From positions 124,001 to 188,000 of the forward strand of contig JAPPFP010000009.1 in the NCBI GenBank assembly GCA_028877275.1: a DNA stretch of 64,000 bases. The letters run 5' to 3'. Position numbers and translations under genes: made by a program. Within the stretch, counting starts at the first letter, position 1, and the number at the start of each line of letters is the position of its first letter. Below the pieces are notes generated by a model. The model searched no databases and was not told the DNA's origin. It saw only the letters and a program-made list of their open reading frames with translations. The DNA comes from Acidobacteriota bacterium. GTDB taxonomy: Bacteria; Acidobacteriota; Thermoanaerobaculia; Multivoradales; Multivoraceae. Positions 54,701 through 63,361 of this stretch are shown piece after piece.

Positions 54701-55747
54701 TCAGTTGGAGTGCGGCCGTATGGCGACCTTGAGGGCGTGCCGGGCGATCATCAGGTCGAGAGCGTCGGTTAGCCGCTCTAGGGGCAGCTCGCGTTCCACC
54801 AGTGCGCCGTAGCGCTCCGGCGCGCCGATCAGCCGGTCCAGCGCCGCGCGGAACGACGAGGGCCGATGGTGGTAGACGCCCAGCACCGTTTGTTCCTGGT
54901 AGTGCACCCGCTCCGCGTCGATCACGAGGTCGGTTCCAGGACGGCAACCACCGAACAGGGCGGCGACGCCGCCGGGAGCGAGCGACTTGACGGCGTAGTC
55001 CCAGCCGGCGGGCGTACCGGTCGCGTCGATCGCGAAGTCGAAAGAGTCTTCGGCCGCCGGGCCGCTGCCATCGCCGGCGCGGCCCAGACGCGTCTCGGCC
55101 GCGCCGAAGGAGCGCGCCTTGTCGAGGCGGTGGCTGTGCGGGTCGGCGGCGCAGACGTGAGTCCGCATGCTGTGGAACAGGTCGATCAGCATGAGTCCCA
55201 GCGGCCCGCAGCCGATGACCAGGGTCCGCGCCTCCGTGGGCGGAGCGCTCCAGGCCCCGAGGCAGCGTTCGAGGCAGTGAACGGCGCAGGCCAGAGGCTC
55301 CGCCAGGGCGGCGACCACGGGTTCGAGCCCGTCGGGGCGCGTGTGAACGCTGCGCTTCGCGACGGTTTCGGGTATCAGGAGATAGTCGGCGAAGGCGCCG
55401 TTCAGGTAGACGAGGTTGCGGCAGAGGTTCTCCCGTTTGTGCCGGCAGGGTGTGCACGCACCGCAAGAGGCACTGTTGGCGATGACGACGGCGTCGCCCT
55501 CGGTGTGAGCGGCCCCGGCGCCGGCTCGGACGACGGTGCCGGTGACCTCGTGGCCGAAGGGCGATGGCAGGGCCAGCATGGTCGGATGGCCGCCACGGCG
55601 GTAGACCTTGACGTCGGTGCCGCAGGTGGTCGCGGCGTCGACCCGGATCAGCAGTTCGCCAGCGCCGGGTTCGGGCATCGGCAGCCGCTTCAGCTCGACG
55701 CTCTCTGGGCCGGTGAGAAAAGCCTGGGTCTGGCGTTTCGGGATCAT
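54701..55747 (-). CDS. Zinc-dependent MDR dehydrogenase 1
   Basis: The 348-residue medium-chain dehydrogenase has the catalytic zinc ligands in TTCGTDVKVYRRGG and PFGHEVTG, four structural-zinc cysteines in CGACTPCRHKRENLC, and the NAD fold VIGCGPLGLML. Relatives act on polyols, sorbitol or threonine; substrate unassigned. It follows the second dehydrogenase by four bases, and the two genes have similar architecture and probably consecutive or alternative steps of one pathway. Confidence 0.87.
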   Translation of the reverse strand: MIPKRQTQAFLTGPESVELKRLPMPEPGAGELLIRVDAATTCGTDVKVYRRGGHPTMLALPSPFGHEVTGTVVRAGAGAAHTEGDAVVIANSASCGACTPCRHKRENLCRNLVYLNGAFADYLLIPETVAKRSVHTRPDGLEPVVAALAEPLACAVHCLERCLGAWSAPPTEARTLVIGCGPLGLMLIDLFHSMRTHVCAADPHSHRLDKARSFGAAETRLGRAGDGSGPAAEDSFDFAIDATGTPAGWDYAVKSLAPGGVAALFGGCRPGTDLVIDAERVHYQEQTVLGVYHHRPSSFRAALDRLIGAPERYGALVERELPLERLTDALDLMIARHALKVAIRPHSN

Positions 55748-55751
55748 GCGT

Positions 55752-56768
55752 TCACGGGTGCAGCAGCACCTTCAGGGCTGCCCGCCGCCGGCACAGTTCG
55801 ACGGCTTCGGCGGCGCGGTCCAGGGGCAGGCGGTGGGTGACCAAGGGCGTCGGGTCGAGCGCTCCCCGGTGGAGCAGATCGAGCACCCGCACCTGCTCGG
55901 CGGGCGAGCCTGAGTAGGCGCCGATCACCTGGCGCTCGGACTTGAAGACGGCGTTGATGTCGAAGGTGACGCGGGCGTCCCGGGCGGCGTGCGCGAAGAG
56001 CACGACACGGCCGCCCGGCCGGGTGACCTGGAGCGCCAGGTTGAAGGCTTCCTGGCCTCCGGCCGTGTCGAAAACGGCGTCGGCGCCGCCTTCCGGCAGG
56101 TTGCCCCGGGCCATCCCGGCGACTTCTGCGGGGGCTGCGGCGGCGTCGGCGCCCAGCTCTAGCGCGAGCGCCCGGCGCTCCGACGCCGGCTCGGCGACGA
56201 CGACTCGGGCGCCGGGAAAGACCGCTCTCAGCACCAGCAGGTGGAGCAGACCCATCGAGCCGGCGCCGATCACGACGATCTCGGGCGTCTTCCGGAGAAG
56301 GCCGGCGCGTTCGATTCCCCGCAGCACGCAGGCGGCCGGTTCGACGAACGCGGCCGCTTCGTCGGCGAGCCCGTCGTCGAGCTTGCGTACGGTGCGTTGA
56401 ACCGCCCGGGCCTTGAGCCGCAGGCGCTCACTGAAACCTCCCGGGTCCAGCAGATTCTCCGCGAACCGGGGGCACATCGTCTCGGCGCCGGACCGGCACA
56501 ATCGGCAGTCGCCGCAGGGGGCGTGATGCGGAGCGATGACCCGGTCGCCGGGTGCGAGCGAGTCGGCGCGGCTCGCGATCACCCTGCCGACGACTTCGTG
56601 CCCGAGCACCTCTCCCGGCGTCCCGCCGGCGTCGGCCAACTTGTAGAGATCGGTTCCGCACAGGCCGCAGTAGACGAGTTCGATCAGCGCCTCGCCGGTA
56701 TTGATCGGCGGCTCCGGCGCCTCGGCGAGTTCCAGACTCCCGTCGGCGGTGGTGCGCGCGACCTTCAC
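55752..56768 (-). CDS. Zinc-dependent MDR dehydrogenase 2
   Basis: The 338-residue protein has CGLCGTDLYKLADAGG and LGHEVVG for catalytic zinc, CGDCRLCRSGAETMC for structural zinc, and VVIGAGSMGLLHLLVLRA for NAD binding. The start is GTG at 56768 with AAGG seven bases upstream. It is the first gene of a two-gene operon, divergent from the helicase. It is related to, but not a recent copy of, the downstream dehydrogenase. Confidence 0.87.
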   Translation of the reverse strand: MKVARTTADGSLELAEAPEPPINTGEALIELVYCGLCGTDLYKLADAGGTPGEVLGHEVVGRVIASRADSLAPGDRVIAPHHAPCGDCRLCRSGAETMCPRFAENLLDPGGFSERLRLKARAVQRTVRKLDDGLADEAAAFVEPAACVLRGIERAGLLRKTPEIVVIGAGSMGLLHLLVLRAVFPGARVVVAEPASERRALALELGADAAAAPAEVAGMARGNLPEGGADAVFDTAGGQEAFNLALQVTRPGGRVVLFAHAARDARVTFDINAVFKSERQVIGAYSGSPAEQVRVLDLLHRGALDPTPLVTHRLPLDRAAEAVELCRRRAALKVLLHP

Positions 56769-56845
56769 TTGTCTGCCTTGATCCGGTTCAAGCGCGGCAT
56801 GTCGTTCCCGACAGGCATTCTAGTGAGGCGAAGGGCGGGGCGGCT

Positions 56846-56874
56846 TTGACTCGGAGGTCGGGGTCGTGTAGGTT
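56846..56874 (+). promoter_or_regulatory. Sigma-70-like promoter with long leader for the helicase gene
   Basis: TTGACT (56846-56851), 17 bases, then TAGGTT (56869-56874). The start codon is at 57048, giving an untranslated leader of about 165 bases. The 56769-57047 gap holds nothing else recognisable. Confidence 0.5.
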
Positions 56875-57047
56875 GCGTCTTCCGCCGGGTCCAGCTCGCA
56901 GTCCCCTGGTCGCCATTGCGACCGACAACGCTCGATTGCCGCGCCAGGGTTGATGCAGCGGTGGACGTGAGTCCTCGCCCCTGCTTGCTCGCCCGCGCCT
57001 CAAGACCGCCTCATCACACTCTCCCGACCCGAGGAGTTCGTTTCCCT

Positions 57048-58460
57048 ATGCCCAAGAAGTCTCGCCCGCGCGGCTGGCGTCCATCCGGCCGAAGGTCGCA
57101 GCAAGCCCACGATGCCGTGTGCACCGAATGCGATAGCCCGACCACCGTTCCCTTCAGGCCCGCGCCCGGCAGGCCTGTGTACTGCCGCTCCTGTTTCACC
57201 AATCGTCGCTACAGCGCCGGGGCGCCGGCGAAGGCCTCTCCGGCCAGCCGAGCGGTCAACGGCAGCCACCGCCCGGTCGAACCCGCGGCCGGTCGTGGAG
57301 AGGACGCCCGTTCCGGCGCCGTCTTCGCCGGCATGGCGGTGAGGCCCGCGATCCGGGCAGCGATCGGCCGTATGAACATCTCCGAGCCGACGCCGATTCA
57401 GGAGCAGTCCATCCCCTCTCTGCTGGCCGGCAGGGACCTGGTCGGCCAGGCGCAGACGGGATCCGGCAAGACACTGGCCTTCGCCGTGCCCATCGCCGAA
57501 GTCTGCGATCCGTCGGTTCGGCGGGTTCAGGCGCTGGTGCTGGTGCCGACGCGGGAGCTTGCCCTTCAGGTCGCCGAAGTTGTCTCCGGTCTGGCTTCAT
57601 CGCGGGGCGTGTCCGTGACGCAGCTCGTCGGTGGCCGGTCGATAAGGCGTGAGCAAGCGGCGTTGAGGCGAGGAGCCGACGTCGTTGTCGGCACGCCGGG
57701 GCGCACCCTGGACCATCTGCGACAGGGGTCCCTGGACTTGGGTGCCGTGCGATTCCTCGTCCTGGACGAGGCGGACGAGATGCTGGACCAGGGCTTTGCC
57801 CGCGATGTCGAGTCAATCCTCAGCCGCACCCCCGATGCACGACAGACGGCCCTGTTCTCGGCCACCATGCCGAACTGGGTGGCGAACACGGCGAAGCAGT
57901 ACCTGCGCAACCCGATCAAGGTCGAGATCAACGACGGCCTCCGGGAGCCAACGGTGGAGCATCTGGTCTTTTCGATCCAGAGGGACGACAAGATGAACGC
58001 TCTCCGGTCGTTGCTGGATCGCCGCAATGGTGACCCGATCCTCGTCTTCGGTCGCACCAAGCACGGCGTCAGGAAGCTGGCGAAGAAGCTCGATGCGCTG
58101 GGTTATCCGGTGGGGGCGCTTCAGGGCAACCTCAGCCAGGGCGCGCGCGAGCGCGTGATGAGGGGCTTCCGTTCCGGCGCCGCGCCGATCCTTGTGGCGA
58201 CGAACGTGGCCGCCCGGGGGCTCGACGTGAACGGTATTGGCCAGGTCATCAACTACGACCTGCCGGACTCGGAGCGACTGTTCACGCACCGCGTCGGGCG
58301 GACTGGCCGCATGGGGCGTTCCGGGGAAGCGGTCACCTTCGTCACGCCGGACGAAGAGCGGAAGTGGCGTGAGATTCAGCGCGGGCTTGGCCGCCGGTTC
58401 CCGCACCGGCCGTGGCGAGCGCGGCCGCGGTCCTCGTCAGTCGGCAGCGGGCTCGGCTAG
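57048..58460 (+). CDS. DEAD-box RNA helicase with N-terminal zinc knuckle
   Basis: The 470-residue protein has all helicase motifs: Q-motif region TPIQEQSIPSLLAGRDL, AQTGSGKT (I), PTRELA (Ia), TPGR (Ib), DEAD (II), SAT (III) and HRVGRTGRMG (VI). Before it lies a zinc knuckle (CTECDSPTTVPFRPAPGRPVYCRSC, two CxxC pairs) preceded by a basic stretch, probably RNA-binding. RhlE/DeaD-like helicases unwind structured RNA in ribosome assembly or cold adaptation. The ATG at 57048 has GAGGAG 11 bases upstream. Its end overlaps the MscS gene convergently by 24 bases. Confidence 0.93.
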   Translation: MPKKSRPRGWRPSGRRSQQAHDAVCTECDSPTTVPFRPAPGRPVYCRSCFTNRRYSAGAPAKASPASRAVNGSHRPVEPAAGRGEDARSGAVFAGMAVRPAIRAAIGRMNISEPTPIQEQSIPSLLAGRDLVGQAQTGSGKTLAFAVPIAEVCDPSVRRVQALVLVPTRELALQVAEVVSGLASSRGVSVTQLVGGRSIRREQAALRRGADVVVGTPGRTLDHLRQGSLDLGAVRFLVLDEADEMLDQGFARDVESILSRTPDARQTALFSATMPNWVANTAKQYLRNPIKVEINDGLREPTVEHLVFSIQRDDKMNALRSLLDRRNGDPILVFGRTKHGVRKLAKKLDALGYPVGALQGNLSQGARERVMRGFRSGAAPILVATNVAARGLDVNGIGQVINYDLPDSERLFTHRVGRTGRMGRSGEAVTFVTPDEERKWREIQRGLGRRFPHRPWRARPRSSSVGSGLG

Positions 58461-59579
58461 GCGGGGTTGCCGCGAGGGCCGCCCTTCCTTGATGTAGATG
58501 TCGTGCTTGCTGTACGGGATCTCGATGCCCGCCTCGGCGAATGCCGTGATCGTCGCCTTCACCAGCTCGTGGGTGACGATGCCGCGGAGCACCGGCTCCT
58601 CGACCCAGCACAGCAGCTCGTAGTCGATCGACGAGGGGCCGAAGCCGCGGAAGCGGACGCGCGGTGTGGGTTGCTTGCACACCTTCTCGTTGTCGTCGGC
58701 TACCTGAAGCTGCAGGGCCTCGACCTTCTCGACGTCGCTGGTGTAGGCCACGCCGACCCGAACGCGGATCCGGTACTTGACGTGGGGCCCGCCACTCTCG
58801 TTGTTGATCTTCGCGTTCCCCATCACCGCGTTGGGGATCGTGACCTCGATGTCGTCGCGGGTCAGCAGGCGCGTGCTGCGGATGCCGATCTCGGTGACCA
58901 TGCCGCGTTCACCGGTGTCGAGGGTGATGAAGTCACCGATCTTGTAGGGCCCGTCCGCGAAGATGAAGATGCCGGCGAAGAGGTTTGCCAGCGTGTCGCG
59001 TGCCGCGAAGCCGACCGCGAGGCCGGCGATGCCGCCAGCGGCGAGGAGCCCCGAGACGTCGGCGCCCCAGGCCTGGATCACCAGGTAGGCCCCCAGGATC
59101 ACGATCGCTACCTTGGCCAGGTTCTCGAACAGCGGCTCGGTGTGTCTGGAGACGAGAGCGCCGTCGCTCCGGCGCCGTGCCAGGGCCCGTAGCAGGACTC
59201 CCGAGGCACGCAGCGCCGCGACGACCCAGAACAGCAGCGCCACGGTCTGCAGCGCATCGACGATCCTCTGCTCGGTGACGTCGGCGAGCTGCAATCGAGC
59301 AACGCCCATCCGCAGGCCGATCAGGAAGACCGAGACCCAGAGCGGCCAGTGCGCCGCTTCGAGCAGTCGGTCGTCGACTTCGGTCTTCGTCTTCCTGACG
59401 AGTCTCGCCGCGCCGAACTTGAGGATCCACCAGACCACCCAGGCGCTTAGCGCGGAGGCGAAGGCGATAGCCAGCAACTGGAGCCACGCGCCCCATGTTT
59501 CGTGCACGTAGATCGGAAGGAGCTCAGCGAGCCGTCCTTCCAGTGCGGTCAGTTGCGCGTTCACGGGTCCAGTGCCCAC
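58437..59579 (-). CDS. MscS-family mechanosensitive channel
   Basis: The 380-residue protein has several N-terminal helices and the MscS pore region GLLAAGGIAGLAVGFAARDTLANLFAGIFIFADGPYKIGDFI, then the beta domain (VTEIGIRSTRLLTRDDIEVTIPNAVM) and cytoplasmic vestibule. It opens on membrane tension, releasing osmolytes, which fits an organism that makes trehalose. Start is GTG at 59579; GTG at 59564 is an alternative. No ribosome site distinguishes them. Confidence 0.9.
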   Translation of the reverse strand: MGTGPVNAQLTALEGRLAELLPIYVHETWGAWLQLLAIAFASALSAWVVWWILKFGAARLVRKTKTEVDDRLLEAAHWPLWVSVFLIGLRMGVARLQLADVTEQRIVDALQTVALLFWVVAALRASGVLLRALARRRSDGALVSRHTEPLFENLAKVAIVILGAYLVIQAWGADVSGLLAAGGIAGLAVGFAARDTLANLFAGIFIFADGPYKIGDFITLDTGERGMVTEIGIRSTRLLTRDDIEVTIPNAVMGNAKINNESGGPHVKYRIRVRVGVAYTSDVEKVEALQLQVADDNEKVCKQPTPRVRFRGFGPSSIDYELLCWVEEPVLRGIVTHELVKATITAFAEAGIEIPYSKHDIYIKEGRPSRQPRLAEPAAD

Positions 59580-59638
59580 GCCCGGTGACTGGGCGTACCG
59601 GTTGTTACGATAGCCGACGCCCGGAGGAGGCCGCCGTA

Positions 59639-60010
59639 GTGAACTGGCTGTTTGTGGGATTGTTGATGTGTGCCGCCTCGGTGGGGGCGGGCGCCTTTGG
59701 CGCGCACGGCCTGCGGTCCGCGCTCGACGCCGAGCACCTGGCGCTGTGGGAGACGGCCGCCCGTTACCTGATGTACGGCGGCGTCGTGGTGGCGCTGCTC
59801 GGGCTCGCCGCCCGGGGTTCGAACGTCGACCTGCGGCTCACCGGCTGGCTGCTGTTCGTCGGCTCCCTGATCTTCTCCGGAACCGTCGCGGTGATTGCCG
59901 TTGGCGGACCGCGATGGCTGGGCGCGATCACTCCGATCGGCGGCACGCTGCTGATCGCCGGAATCCTGGTTTTCGCCTGGAGGATGCTGGAGGGTCAGGG
60001 GACTTTTTGA
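59639..60010 (+). CDS. DUF423 membrane protein
   Basis: The 123-residue protein has four hydrophobic helices. ASVGAGAFGAHGLRSALDAEHLALWETAARYLMYGGVVVALLGLA and SGTVAVIAVGGPRWLGAITPIGGTLLIAGILVFAWR are the DUF423 (YgdD-like) pattern. Function unknown. GGAGGAGG eight bases before the GTG at 59639 supports the start. Its stop lies inside the -35 box of the next gene's promoter. Confidence 0.88.
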   Translation: MNWLFVGLLMCAASVGAGAFGAHGLRSALDAEHLALWETAARYLMYGGVVVALLGLAARGSNVDLRLTGWLLFVGSLIFSGTVAVIAVGGPRWLGAITPIGGTLLIAGILVFAWRMLEGQGTF

Positions 60011-60034
60011 CCCCCGCGGCGGGCGGTTTATGCT
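60007..60034 (+). promoter_or_regulatory. Promoter of the P5C dehydrogenase gene
   Basis: TTGACC (60007-60012), 16 bases, TATGCT (60029-60034). The -35 overlaps the TGA stop of the DUF423 gene. The leader is about 45 bases with an AGGAGA ribosome site. Confidence 0.55.
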
Positions 60035-60084
60035 GCGGCCCCGACCGCGCCAGGCGGTCCTCACATTCCAGGAGATCAACTGAA

Positions 60085-61710
60085 ATGCCGAATGGCACCT
60101 TGCAAGTACCCGCACCCCGCAACGAACCCGTCCTCGACTATGCGCCCGGTTCCGCCGAGCGCGCCGCCCTCGAGACGCGATTGAAGGAGATGCTCGGCGA
60201 GCGGGTCGAGATTCCGGTCCTTGCCGGCGGGCGCGAGATCCGCACCGGCCGTACGCAGGACGTCGTTTGCCCTCACGACCATGGTCATGTTCTCGGCACC
60301 TGCCACCAGGCCGGCGCCGCCGAAGTCGAAGCGGCCGTAGCGGCCTCCCAGGAGGCCTGGCCGGCCTGGTCCGCGATGCCGTTCGAGGAGCGCGCGGCGG
60401 TCTTCCTGCGCGCTGCCGAGCTTTTGGCCGGTTCCTGGCGGTCGACGGTGAACGCCGCCACCATGCTGAACCAGTCGAAGACCTGCTACCAGGCAGAGAT
60501 CGACTCCGCCTGCGAACTGATCGACTTCCTGCGCTTCAACGTGGCGTTCGCGGAAGAGCTCTACGGTCAGCAGCCCGTGTCGTCGCCCGGGATCTGGAAC
60601 TACGTCGAGTACCGGGCGCTCGAGGGCTTCGTGTTCGCGGTCACGCCGTTCAACTTCACTGCGATCGCCGGCAACCTGCCGACGTCGGCGGCGATCATGG
60701 GCAACACGGTGCTCTGGAAGCCGGCGTCCACCTCGTTGCTCTCGGGCTACTACGTGATGAAGCTGCTCGAGGAGGCCGGGCTGCCGCCGGGGGTGATCAA
60801 CTTCGTACCCGGTCCGGGCGCCACGGTGGGCGATCCGGTGCTGGCCAGCCGCCACCTGGCGGGAATCCACTTCACCGGTTCTACGCCCGTGTTCCAGCGC
60901 ATGTGGCGGACGATCGGCGACCAGATCGAGAACTACGACACCTATCCGCGGATCGTCGGCGAGACCGGCGGCAAGGACTTCGTCTTCGCGCATCCATCGG
61001 CGGAGCCCGCGGCGCTCACCACGGCGCTGATCCGCGGCTCCTTCGAGTACCAGGGCCAGAAGTGCTCCGCGGCTTCGCGCGCGTACATCCCGGCATCGCT
61101 TTGGGGCGAGGTGCGGGAGCGCCTGTGCGACGAACTGGCGACCGTGAGAATGGGCTCGCCGGTCGACTTCTCGAACTTCATGGCCGCGGTCATCGACCAA
61201 TCGTCCTTCAACAACATCTCCGGCTACCTCGCTGATGCGGAGAATGGAGCTCCGTACGAGGTCGTTTCCGGCGGCGGCCGGGACGACGCGGCCGGCTACT
61301 TCGTGGAACCCACCGTCGTCCGTAGTGAGGACCCGCGCTCGCGCCTGATGAGCGAGGAGATCTTCGGGCCGGTGCTCACGTTGTACGTCTACGCGGACAA
61401 CGCGCTCGACGAGGCCTTGGAGCTTTGCGACACGACGAGTCCGTACGCGTTGACGGGCGCCGTGTTCGCCAACGACCGGGCGGCGGTGGCCAGCGTCGGC
61501 GATCGCCTGCGGCACGCCGCCGGGAACTTCTACATCAACGACAAGCCGACCGGCGCCGTCGTCGGTCAGCAGCCCTTCGGCGGCGCGCGGGCGTCGGGGA
61601 CCAACGACAAGGCGGGCTCCATGGCCAACCTGCTGCGCTGGACTTCCCAGCGCGCCGTGAAAGAGAACTTCGCGCCGCCGACGGACTACCGCTACCCGCA
61701 CATGGGCTAA
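60085..61710 (+). CDS. pruA: L-glutamate gamma-semialdehyde (P5C) dehydrogenase
   Basis: The 541-residue ALDH-family protein has the P5CDH signatures: EYRALEGFVFAVTPFNFTAIAGNLP, WKPASTSLLSGYYVMKLLEEAGLPPGVINFVPGPG, ETGGKDFVFAHPSA (general base) and YQGQKCSAASRAYIP (catalytic Cys). It oxidises P5C-derived glutamate semialdehyde to glutamate in proline breakdown. No proline dehydrogenase is seen in the window. It converges on the ferredoxin reductase, overlapping by four bases. Confidence 0.94.
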   Translation: MPNGTLQVPAPRNEPVLDYAPGSAERAALETRLKEMLGERVEIPVLAGGREIRTGRTQDVVCPHDHGHVLGTCHQAGAAEVEAAVAASQEAWPAWSAMPFEERAAVFLRAAELLAGSWRSTVNAATMLNQSKTCYQAEIDSACELIDFLRFNVAFAEELYGQQPVSSPGIWNYVEYRALEGFVFAVTPFNFTAIAGNLPTSAAIMGNTVLWKPASTSLLSGYYVMKLLEEAGLPPGVINFVPGPGATVGDPVLASRHLAGIHFTGSTPVFQRMWRTIGDQIENYDTYPRIVGETGGKDFVFAHPSAEPAALTTALIRGSFEYQGQKCSAASRAYIPASLWGEVRERLCDELATVRMGSPVDFSNFMAAVIDQSSFNNISGYLADAENGAPYEVVSGGGRDDAAGYFVEPTVVRSEDPRSRLMSEEIFGPVLTLYVYADNALDEALELCDTTSPYALTGAVFANDRAAVASVGDRLRHAAGNFYINDKPTGAVVGQQPFGGARASGTNDKAGSMANLLRWTSQRAVKENFAPPTDYRYPHMG

Positions 61711-63134
61711 CGGAGGCGCTTCACCGCGGCCATCATCGACTCGACGTCGGTGTACTTCTCGCGGACCTTGTTCTGCGCCTCTCCGAGGCGAACTTCGTCC
61801 TCGTCGAGCCGGTTCCAGTCGTCGAAGCTCACGAAGTCGACGCCGCGTTCGCGCAGCAGTTCGACGATCCTCTCGGGGGCCCTGGCGGCGTCGGCCGGGG
61901 CCCTCACACCGTCGATGTCCTCGAGCATCTTCTTGACGGTGGCCGTCGAGTCGGGGCTGTTCGTGCCGATCAGGCCGGTCGGGCCGCGCTTGGCCCAGCC
62001 AACGACGTACTGGCCCGGCACGATCTCGCCGTCCGGCTCGGTCTGCAGGCGGCCTTCGTCGTTGGGCAGGATGCCCCAGCGCTCGTGGAACGGCACGCCC
62101 GGCAGGGGGACGCCGCGATAGCCGACGGCCTTGAACACCAGGTCGACGTCCAGCGTTTCGGTCTCGCCGGTACCTCGGGGTCTGGGCGTGCCGTCGTCGG
62201 CGGCGTAGAGCTCGTTCTTCTCGATCACGACCCGGCCGACCCGGCCGTCGTCGCCCGCCTGAAGGTCGATGGGCGAAACGAGGAATCGGCAGGTCACGAG
62301 GCGGTCGCCGTCGCCGGCCGCGGCGCCGGCGGTTTCGGTCAGATAGGTCACGTTGCGGCGCGCGCTGGGCGCGGCGCTTTCCTCGAGCCAGGTACTGCTG
62401 ATCTCGTCGAGGTCCATCTCCGCTTCGGACACCAGCAGGCTGACCCCGTCGAGCGATCCGATTTCCTTGATCTCCTGGGGTGAGAACGCCGCCTGCGCCG
62501 GCCCCCGGCGGCCGAGCAGGATGACCTCCTCGACCCCGCTTTCCCGGAGCACGGCGAGCGATTCGGCGGTGATGTCGGTCGGAGCGAGTTCGTCCGGGCT
62601 GCGCGCCAGAACCCGGGTCACGTCCATCGCCACGTTGCCGTTGCCGACGACGGCGACGCGCCGCGCCGCGGCCAGGTCGAAGCTGCGATCCTGGAAGTCG
62701 GGATGTCCGTTGTACCAGCCGACGAACTCGGTTGCCGAGTGGACGCCAGGGAGTTCCTCGCCCGGGATCCCCATCTTGCGGTCCGACTCGTTGCCCGTCG
62801 CGTAAACGATGTGGTCGTAGTGCCTGAGAAGGTCGTCGACCGAGATATCGCGGCCGAGTTCGACGTTTCCGAAGAAGCGGAAACGCTCATGCTGCGCGGT
62901 GCGGTTGTAGACCCTGATGACGTTCTTGATCTTCTGGTGATCGGGAGCGACGCCGCCCCGCACCAGACCGAACGGAGTGGGCAGGCGGTCGAACAGATCG
63001 ACATCGGCCTCGACGCCGTCCGTCTTGAACAGCGCGGCGATCGCGTAGAAGCCGCTTGGACCGGAGCCGATCACGGCCACCCGCAGCGGTCGTTCACTGC
63101 TCCCGAGAGGCCAGCTTCCTGAGGTCTCGTGCAC
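61707..63134 (-). CDS. fprA: Ferredoxin-NADP+ reductase, FprA/adrenodoxin-reductase type
   Basis: The 475-residue protein has VAVIGSGPSGFYAIAALF (FAD), LPTPFGLVRGGVAPDHQKIKNV, IVYATGNESDRKMGIPGEELPGVHSATEFVGWYNGHPDF, VAVVGNGNVAMDVTRVLARS (NADP) and VVGWAKRGPTGLIGTNSPDS, the FprA pattern. It moves electrons between NADPH and ferredoxin. GTG at 63134 is preferred because GGAGGTGAGGAG lies just upstream; ATG at 63173 adds 13 residues and cannot be excluded. Confidence 0.92.
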   Translation of the reverse strand: MHETSGSWPLGSSERPLRVAVIGSGPSGFYAIAALFKTDGVEADVDLFDRLPTPFGLVRGGVAPDHQKIKNVIRVYNRTAQHERFRFFGNVELGRDISVDDLLRHYDHIVYATGNESDRKMGIPGEELPGVHSATEFVGWYNGHPDFQDRSFDLAAARRVAVVGNGNVAMDVTRVLARSPDELAPTDITAESLAVLRESGVEEVILLGRRGPAQAAFSPQEIKEIGSLDGVSLLVSEAEMDLDEISSTWLEESAAPSARRNVTYLTETAGAAAGDGDRLVTCRFLVSPIDLQAGDDGRVGRVVIEKNELYAADDGTPRPRGTGETETLDVDLVFKAVGYRGVPLPGVPFHERWGILPNDEGRLQTEPDGEIVPGQYVVGWAKRGPTGLIGTNSPDSTATVKKMLEDIDGVRAPADAARAPERIVELLRERGVDFVSFDDWNRLDEDEVRLGEAQNKVREKYTDVESMMAAVKRLR

Positions 63135-63205
63135 TTGCTCCTCACCTCCGCGCCCGGCAGACGCGGTCTTCATTACCGGTGTCGGGACTGGTTGATCGGT
63201 CGGGA

Positions 63206-63211
63206 ATCATA
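63206..63211 (-). promoter_or_regulatory. Probable -10 box for fprA
   Basis: TATGAT on the minus strand gives a leader of about 67 bases to the GTG at 63134, or about 28 to the ATG at 63173. Confidence 0.4.
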
Positions 63212-63265
63212 GCGTCGCGCCAGCCGGTGCCGTTACAGCGCCTGGCAAGGCTGGTCGGCGGCAGT

Positions 63266-63298
63266 TGTCAACGCGTCTAAGTGTTGACATGATTAGAC
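63266..63298. promoter_or_regulatory. Interleaved inverted repeats, candidate operator
   Basis: TGTCAAC (63266-63272) and GTTGACA (63283-63289) form a perfect dyad with a 10-base spacer. GTCTAA (63275-63280) and TTAGAC (63293-63298) form a second dyad with a 12-base spacer that interlocks with the first. They lie between fprA and the secreted-protein gene and include TTGTCA and TTGACA, which resemble -35 boxes. Confidence 0.5.
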
Positions 63299-63361
63299 AT
63301 ACGCTGCTCCGGCCCGCTCGGTCAAGCGGACCGCGGTGAGGAAACTCTGGGGGAGAATGCC

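Noticed and set aside
59810..59830. GGGTTCGAAC stretch resembling a tRNA T-loop
   Set aside because: It lies inside the DUF423 coding sequence and no cloverleaf can be formed around it.
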